Of a stretch of DNA of 64,000 nt, positions 60,984 to 64,000 are shown in pieces. The position numbers and the translations under genes are program-made. The DNA is taken from assembly GCF_000144645.1 (NCBI RefSeq), contig NC_014377.1, positions 1,178,001 to 1,242,000 on the forward strand, read 5' to 3'. The stretch's first letter is position 1. Each line of letters begins with the position of its first letter. Source of the stretch: Thermosediminibacter oceani DSM 16646 (GTDB lineage Bacteria; Bacillota; Thermosediminibacteria; Thermosediminibacterales; Thermosediminibacteraceae). Below the pieces are notes generated by a model. The model made no database searches. It saw only the letters and a list, made by a program, of their open reading frames with translations, and was not told where the DNA came from.

Positions 60984-61041
60984 GCCGATCACCAATATAA
61001 AAATTCCATATTAATAATCTTTTCCCTTCATAAGTTATCCT

Positions 61042-61668
61042 TTATATATAAGGTGTTATAAGTTTAATGAATAGGGGCGAAATATAGCCCTCTATTAAAC
61101 CCGCTATTATTAGAAAAAAGCAGAAAAACAGGCACGACAGCGTATAACTTAATAGCATGCTAAAATATCCATCGTAATACATTCTTCTCCGATTTTTAAT
61201 TACTGTTACCGCAAAATGTATTCCCGTTACCCCCAGCGATATAATGGCCGGTATTATAATTATGTTTTGGGGAAGGATGGATAAAAGGGCGAAAACGCTC
61301 CCCTTTATACCGTATTCCACCACTAGAAACCCCACGGTAAAGCCTAAAATATATCCCCTGAAAAAAATCACTATCAATATTATAGGAAAACTAATAACTA
61401 GAAGGCCTGCAAGGCAGATCACCAATGCTGTTTTAAGGTTATTGAGCACCGATATATAAAATACCGAAGATGAATTTATGTCTATATTTTGCACGTTGGA
61501 AAAAAACAGTTCAATGTAATTTAAAAGATCCTGCCTTTGAGGGTCTGACAGTAATTTGGCCGACACGCTTCCTGCTATGACCCCAGCGACCAGAATAAAA
61601 GATAGAATTAAATAATACCCCAAATTTCTTTTAACGTAATCCGCAAGCTTTACAATTAAATAATTCAA
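61042..61668 (-). CDS. spoIIM: Stage II sporulation protein M
   Basis: 208 residues with about five helices; N-terminal basic segment then YLILSFILVAGVIAGSVSAK, LIVIFFRGYILGFTVGFLVV and LLSILPQNIIIIPAIISLGV, the SpoIIM core. It works with SpoIID/P in septal peptidoglycan hydrolysis during engulfment. TTG at 61668 follows GGGGGAGGAG, which lies in an inverted repeat. Confidence 0.93.
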   Translation of the reverse strand: MNYLIVKLADYVKRNLGYYLILSFILVAGVIAGSVSAKLLSDPQRQDLLNYIELFFSNVQNIDINSSSVFYISVLNNLKTALVICLAGLLVISFPIILIVIFFRGYILGFTVGFLVVEYGIKGSVFALLSILPQNIIIIPAIISLGVTGIHFAVTVIKNRRRMYYDGYFSMLLSYTLSCLFFCFFLIIAGLIEGYISPLFIKLITPYI

Positions 61669-61673
61669 AGGAT

Positions 61674-61718
61674 ATCTCCTCCCCCGTCCACTTATAAAAT
61701 TTTATGCCGGGAGGAGAT
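61674..61718 (-). promoter_or_regulatory. Hairpin hiding the spoIIM Shine-Dalgarno
   Basis: Perfect 10-bp inverted repeat, ATCTCCTCCC (61674-61683) and GGGAGGAGAT (61709-61718), around a 25-base loop that itself contains the palindrome ATAAAATTTTAT. The Shine-Dalgarno of spoIIM is in the downstream arm. No T run follows. Same layout as in front of dacF. Confidence 0.55.
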
Positions 61719-61728
61719 TCAATATAAC

Positions 61729-62901
61729 TCATAACACTATTTTGCCGTAGACGCCCCCGCCGCCGACTTTAAGTTTCAATTTCCCTTCTCGAGCGGCAAG
61801 GACCTTTTCCGTCACAGCTTCCCCTACTACTTTACGGAGTTCTTCAGGATCAGAATGGTGGATGATATTCATCTCGTTGCCGAAAGCTTTTAACAGCCTT
61901 TCCAGCGTCTTTTTTCCTACCCCGGGTATGAATTCAAGCGGTACCTGATGGTAATAAGGAGGTCTTCCACGAGGATGAACGGCTTCATCATAATCGGCGA
62001 TAAACGTTATCCTATCTAGAACTCCCATGACAACCTTTTCGCTCGAACACCGGGGACATTTACTAACCGGCGGCGGTTCCTCAGCTATATAGTTGCAGGA
62101 AAGACAACAGGTCCTGTGGTACTTTCCCAATCTAGGATCAAGACCGTAGTTGGCCAAGATCCTTCTTCGATTCGATTTACCTTCCAATGCTTCAAATAAA
62201 TTTTCGAAATCCGGTGCGTCGAGCCGAACTATGTTGTATTCTCTACCTATTTTATTCAGGGAGTGGGCATCAGAATTGCTGACGAACTGCTTGCCGGAGA
62301 GTTCCTTTATTCTATCGGCCAGCTGCGTATCGGCGCTTAGCCCCAGTTCCACGGCTGTAACCTCGTTGAACCTTTCTTCAAAAGCCTCGGACATTCTTTC
62401 GTAACAGCTGCCGTAAAAACTTTTAAATGGGGTGAAGACATGAGCTGGAACAAGCTTGCCGCCCAAATCTTTGACTATGGAAAGCAGTTCCCTGGCAGAC
62501 AGCCGGGCCTTCTGCGAACTCAGCCCTATATTATTAATAAATTTGCTCATAATATTAGAGAATCCTTCCATCTGTGCTATGCTCGGAAAATATGCGACGC
62601 TGTGGGCAACCCCTCCCCTTTCCTGGGTTTCTACTTCCGAGCCCAGGATTAGTGTTAAGTTCCCCCGGTAAGAAAGTCCGCCTTTCGAAAGCTCTATTAA
62701 TTCTCCGGAATCGATCTTGTTTTTAATTTCTCTAAGAACGTATGGCGACGCGCAATCCACCAATCCCACAATATCTATGCCTTTTATTTCCATACATGTT
62801 CTAATAATACCATCGAGGGTCAGCTGCCGGGAAGCCGTTACCTTTACGGGCTTGCTGCAGGCCTGTCCGATGTGAACGTGTAAGTCTGCGAAATATTCCA
62901 T
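61729..62901 (-). CDS. Endonuclease Q family protein
   Basis: 390 residues. PHP-type nuclease fold with MEYFADLHVHIGQAC at the N-terminus, LILGSEVETQERGG, KLVPAHVFTP and FVSNSDAHSLNKIG, a zinc ribbon CLSCNYIAEEPPPVSKCPRC, and helix-hairpin-helix FIPGVGKKTLERLLKAFG at the C-terminus. This is the EndoQ (TIGR00375) arrangement, an endonuclease that cuts 5' of deaminated bases, known from Thermococcales and from some bacteria including Bacillus. Its start overlaps the nudix gene stop by one base. Confidence 0.88.
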   Translation of the reverse strand: MEYFADLHVHIGQACSKPVKVTASRQLTLDGIIRTCMEIKGIDIVGLVDCASPYVLREIKNKIDSGELIELSKGGLSYRGNLTLILGSEVETQERGGVAHSVAYFPSIAQMEGFSNIMSKFINNIGLSSQKARLSARELLSIVKDLGGKLVPAHVFTPFKSFYGSCYERMSEAFEERFNEVTAVELGLSADTQLADRIKELSGKQFVSNSDAHSLNKIGREYNIVRLDAPDFENLFEALEGKSNRRRILANYGLDPRLGKYHRTCCLSCNYIAEEPPPVSKCPRCSSEKVVMGVLDRITFIADYDEAVHPRGRPPYYHQVPLEFIPGVGKKTLERLLKAFGNEMNIIHHSDPEELRKVVGEAVTEKVLAAREGKLKLKVGGGGVYGKIVL

Positions 62902-63443
62902 TAAAATTCCCCTCTTAAATAGGAGCTTGCAAGAAAAAGTCCTACGATGGTCTTTGCGTCTTTCAGTTTCCCGCTGTACGCCATTTTTACTGCTCGTTCG
63001 AAGGGGATTTTTTCTATCTTAATATACTCGTCTTCATCGGCTTGTCCTGCCGCTTTTTTCAAATTCCGCCCTAAAAATAAAGACATTTTTTCATTGGAAA
63101 AACCCGGTGATGTGAAAAAGTCAGTGATATGTATAAGATTTTCCGCCATAAAACCTGTTTCTTCCATGAGCTCCCTTTGGGCGCAGGCTGTCACGTCTTC
63201 ATTCTCCTCGAGCTTACCCGCTGGTATTTCAAGGAGCTCCTCTTCTACCGGTTTACGGTACTGTCTTACCATGAGAACGCTACCGTCGTCATCAATGGCC
63301 ACAATCGCCACCGCTCCCGGGTGTTCAACGATTTCCCTGGTGGAGGTTCTTCCGTTGGGAAGTCTAACCTCGTCCAGCCGCAATTTTAATATTTTACCGG
63401 AAAAAATGTTCCTAGAGTTGATCGTAACCTCGAAAAAATCCAT
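62901..63443 (-). CDS. nudF: ADP-ribose pyrophosphatase (Nudix)
   Basis: 180 residues. Nudix box GKLEENEDVTACAQRELMEETG (GxxxxxExxxxxxxREUxEExG). The N-terminus DFFEVTINSRNIFSGKIL and VMVRQYRKPVEEELLEIPAG are typical of YqkG/NudF. Hydrolyses ADP-ribose to AMP and ribose 5-phosphate. Overlaps the DUF3866 gene by 58 bases; a double GGAGG Shine-Dalgarno lies before its ATG. Confidence 0.93.
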   Translation of the reverse strand: MDFFEVTINSRNIFSGKILKLRLDEVRLPNGRTSTREIVEHPGAVAIVAIDDDGSVLMVRQYRKPVEEELLEIPAGKLEENEDVTACAQRELMEETGFMAENLIHITDFFTSPGFSNEKMSLFLGRNLKKAAGQADEDEYIKIEKIPFERAVKMAYSGKLKDAKTIVGLFLASSYLRGEF

Positions 63444-64000
63444 TCCCTCCAGCCTCCATCTCTCCTGTTCAGTATAATTTTCGCTGCAAACGTGCCGGCG
63501 GCACCGGCCGCTAGAAAAAACTCGGGATCCTCTTCAAATCTCCTGCTCATGGTTCTGAGTTCTATCCCCGAGGCCCTCAGCAGCTCTATCCCTCCCATGC
63601 CATCTTCCACTATTATACTGTGTTTTTTTGTAATACCGCAATTTTTAAGCTGAGTCATAACTACACCAAGCTTCCCGTCGTGCATCTTGGGAATCACCAC
63701 AAAGGCTCTGGTCAGGGCAATTTCGAGCAGCGATGTTATAGTATGGTGGCTCACTCCTTGATGACGCTTTCTTTGGTCGGAAAAACTTATCCTCGGTATA
63801 ACGATAGCGGTCCCATTAAGAATGTTGACCGCATTTATAATTTCTCCTTGTTCAAGTCCTGTATGGCCGTACTTAGTACCGGTTCCAACTATTCCGGGCC
63901 CCATTGCAACGACAGCAATATCGCATCCCGAAGCCCTAGCCGCCAGCAAACCCGAGTATATGTTGACCGCTTCCAGGTCGCCGCCGAAAGCGTGGCCTGA
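63386..64000 (-). CDS. DUF3866 family protein, 5' end outside the window
   Basis: The C-terminal ~205 residues are present and the frame is open to the window edge (SGHAFGGDLEAVNIYSGLLA ...). Conserved stretches are VAMGPGIVGTGTKYGHTGLE, SHHTITSLLEIAL, and MTQLKNCGITKKHSIIVEDG. The family is of unknown function and sits next to spoIIM/nudF genes in Clostridia. It ends 58 bases inside the Nudix gene; the overlap is unusually long. Confidence 0.82.
   Translation of the reverse strand, partial: SGHAFGGDLEAVNIYSGLLAARASGCDIAVVAMGPGIVGTGTKYGHTGLEQGEIINAVNILNGTAIVIPRISFSDQRKRHQGVSHHTITSLLEIALTRAFVVIPKMHDGKLGVVMTQLKNCGITKKHSIIVEDGMGGIELLRASGIELRTMSRRFEEDPEFFLAAGAAGTFAAKIILNRRDGGWREWIFSRLRSTLGTFFPVKY

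Noticed and set aside
63386..63443. Frameshift at the end of the DUF3866 gene, suggested by its 58-base overlap with the Nudix gene
   Set aside because: Both frames look natural to their ends, and the Nudix start has a good Shine-Dalgarno. A long overlap is unusual but acceptable.

Overview
The window is a chromosomal segment of an anaerobic, endospore-forming member of the Firmicutes, class Clostridia. The best guess is a thermophile of the Thermoanaerobacterales/Thermosediminibacterales type. This rests on the full spoIIA, spoVA, spoVS, spoIIM, dacF and RodZ/SpoIIIE complement, on Gram-positive gene order (rimP-nusA-ylxR-ylxQ-infB-rbfA-nrnA-truB-ribF-rpsO-pnp and rpsB-tsf-pyrH-frr-uppS-cdsA-rseP-ispG-proS-polC), on an archaeal-type prolyl-tRNA synthetase, on endonuclease Q, and on a 2-hydroxyacyl-CoA-dehydratase-activator-like cluster. 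Apart from one insertion sequence, every gene I can support is on the minus strand, so transcription runs from high to low coordinates.

Region by region, from low to high coordinates. 1-2.9 kb: spoVS, ymdB and rny (RNase Y); rny appears to start at AUU, and spoVS has a textbook sigma-H promoter. 3.0-4.2 kb: an IS481-like element with a 15-bp target duplication and a frameshifted transposase. 4.2-7.6 kb: an Mre11/SbcD nuclease with a Rad50/SbcC ATPase split over three genes, placed directly after recA. 7.6-17.4 kb: recA (consensus promoter and LexA-like box), thpR, a 41-codon ORF, cinA, an FtsH-like AAA protease paralogue, an unknown membrane-anchored protein, rimO, rodZ and ftsK/spoIIIE. 17.5-23.3 kb: ylzJ, a ClpP-class protease, a broken M56 (BlaR1-like) gene, rnjA, ylmC/ymxH, dut and a YlxY-like deacetylase. 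23.4-37.8 kb: the pnp-rpsO-ribF-truB-nrnA-rbfA-infB-ylxQ-ylxR-nusA-rimP translation/RNA block and polC. 37.8-42.4 kb: MgtC, a glycosyltransferase, a degenerate bacterial ProRS, the active archaeal-type ProRS and its T-box. 42.4-43.4 kb: two AT-rich unknown genes. 43.4-51.4 kb: ispG-rseP-(AI-2E transporter)-cdsA-uppS-(67-aa ORF)-frr-pyrH-tsf-rpsB, with dxr missing from its usual place. 51.4-54.4 kb: a three-gene HgdC/CoA-activase-like operon. 54.5-61.7 kb: the spore block spoVAC-D-E, dodecin, sigF-spoIIAB-spoIIAA, dacF, xerD and spoIIM. 61.7-64 kb: endonuclease Q, ADP-ribose pyrophosphatase and a truncated DUF3866 gene.

The observations I would follow first are these. (1) A bacterial-type ProRS paralogue has lost catalytic motifs 2 and 3 but keeps the editing (INS) domain, and sits in one T-box operon with an editing-less archaeal-type ProRS; it is a likely trans-editing partner. 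(2) A Rad50 is split into three reading frames beside Mre11 and recA. (3) Two genes have strong Shine-Dalgarno sequences but AUU where the start should be. (4) Inverted repeats that would bury the Shine-Dalgarno sequence recur in front of dacF, spoIIM and ylmC/ymxH, and a CCUCC loop in the rpsO leader could pair with the rpsO Shine-Dalgarno.

All calls come from reading the sequence and from general knowledge of the families. No alignment, structure prediction or database search was run.
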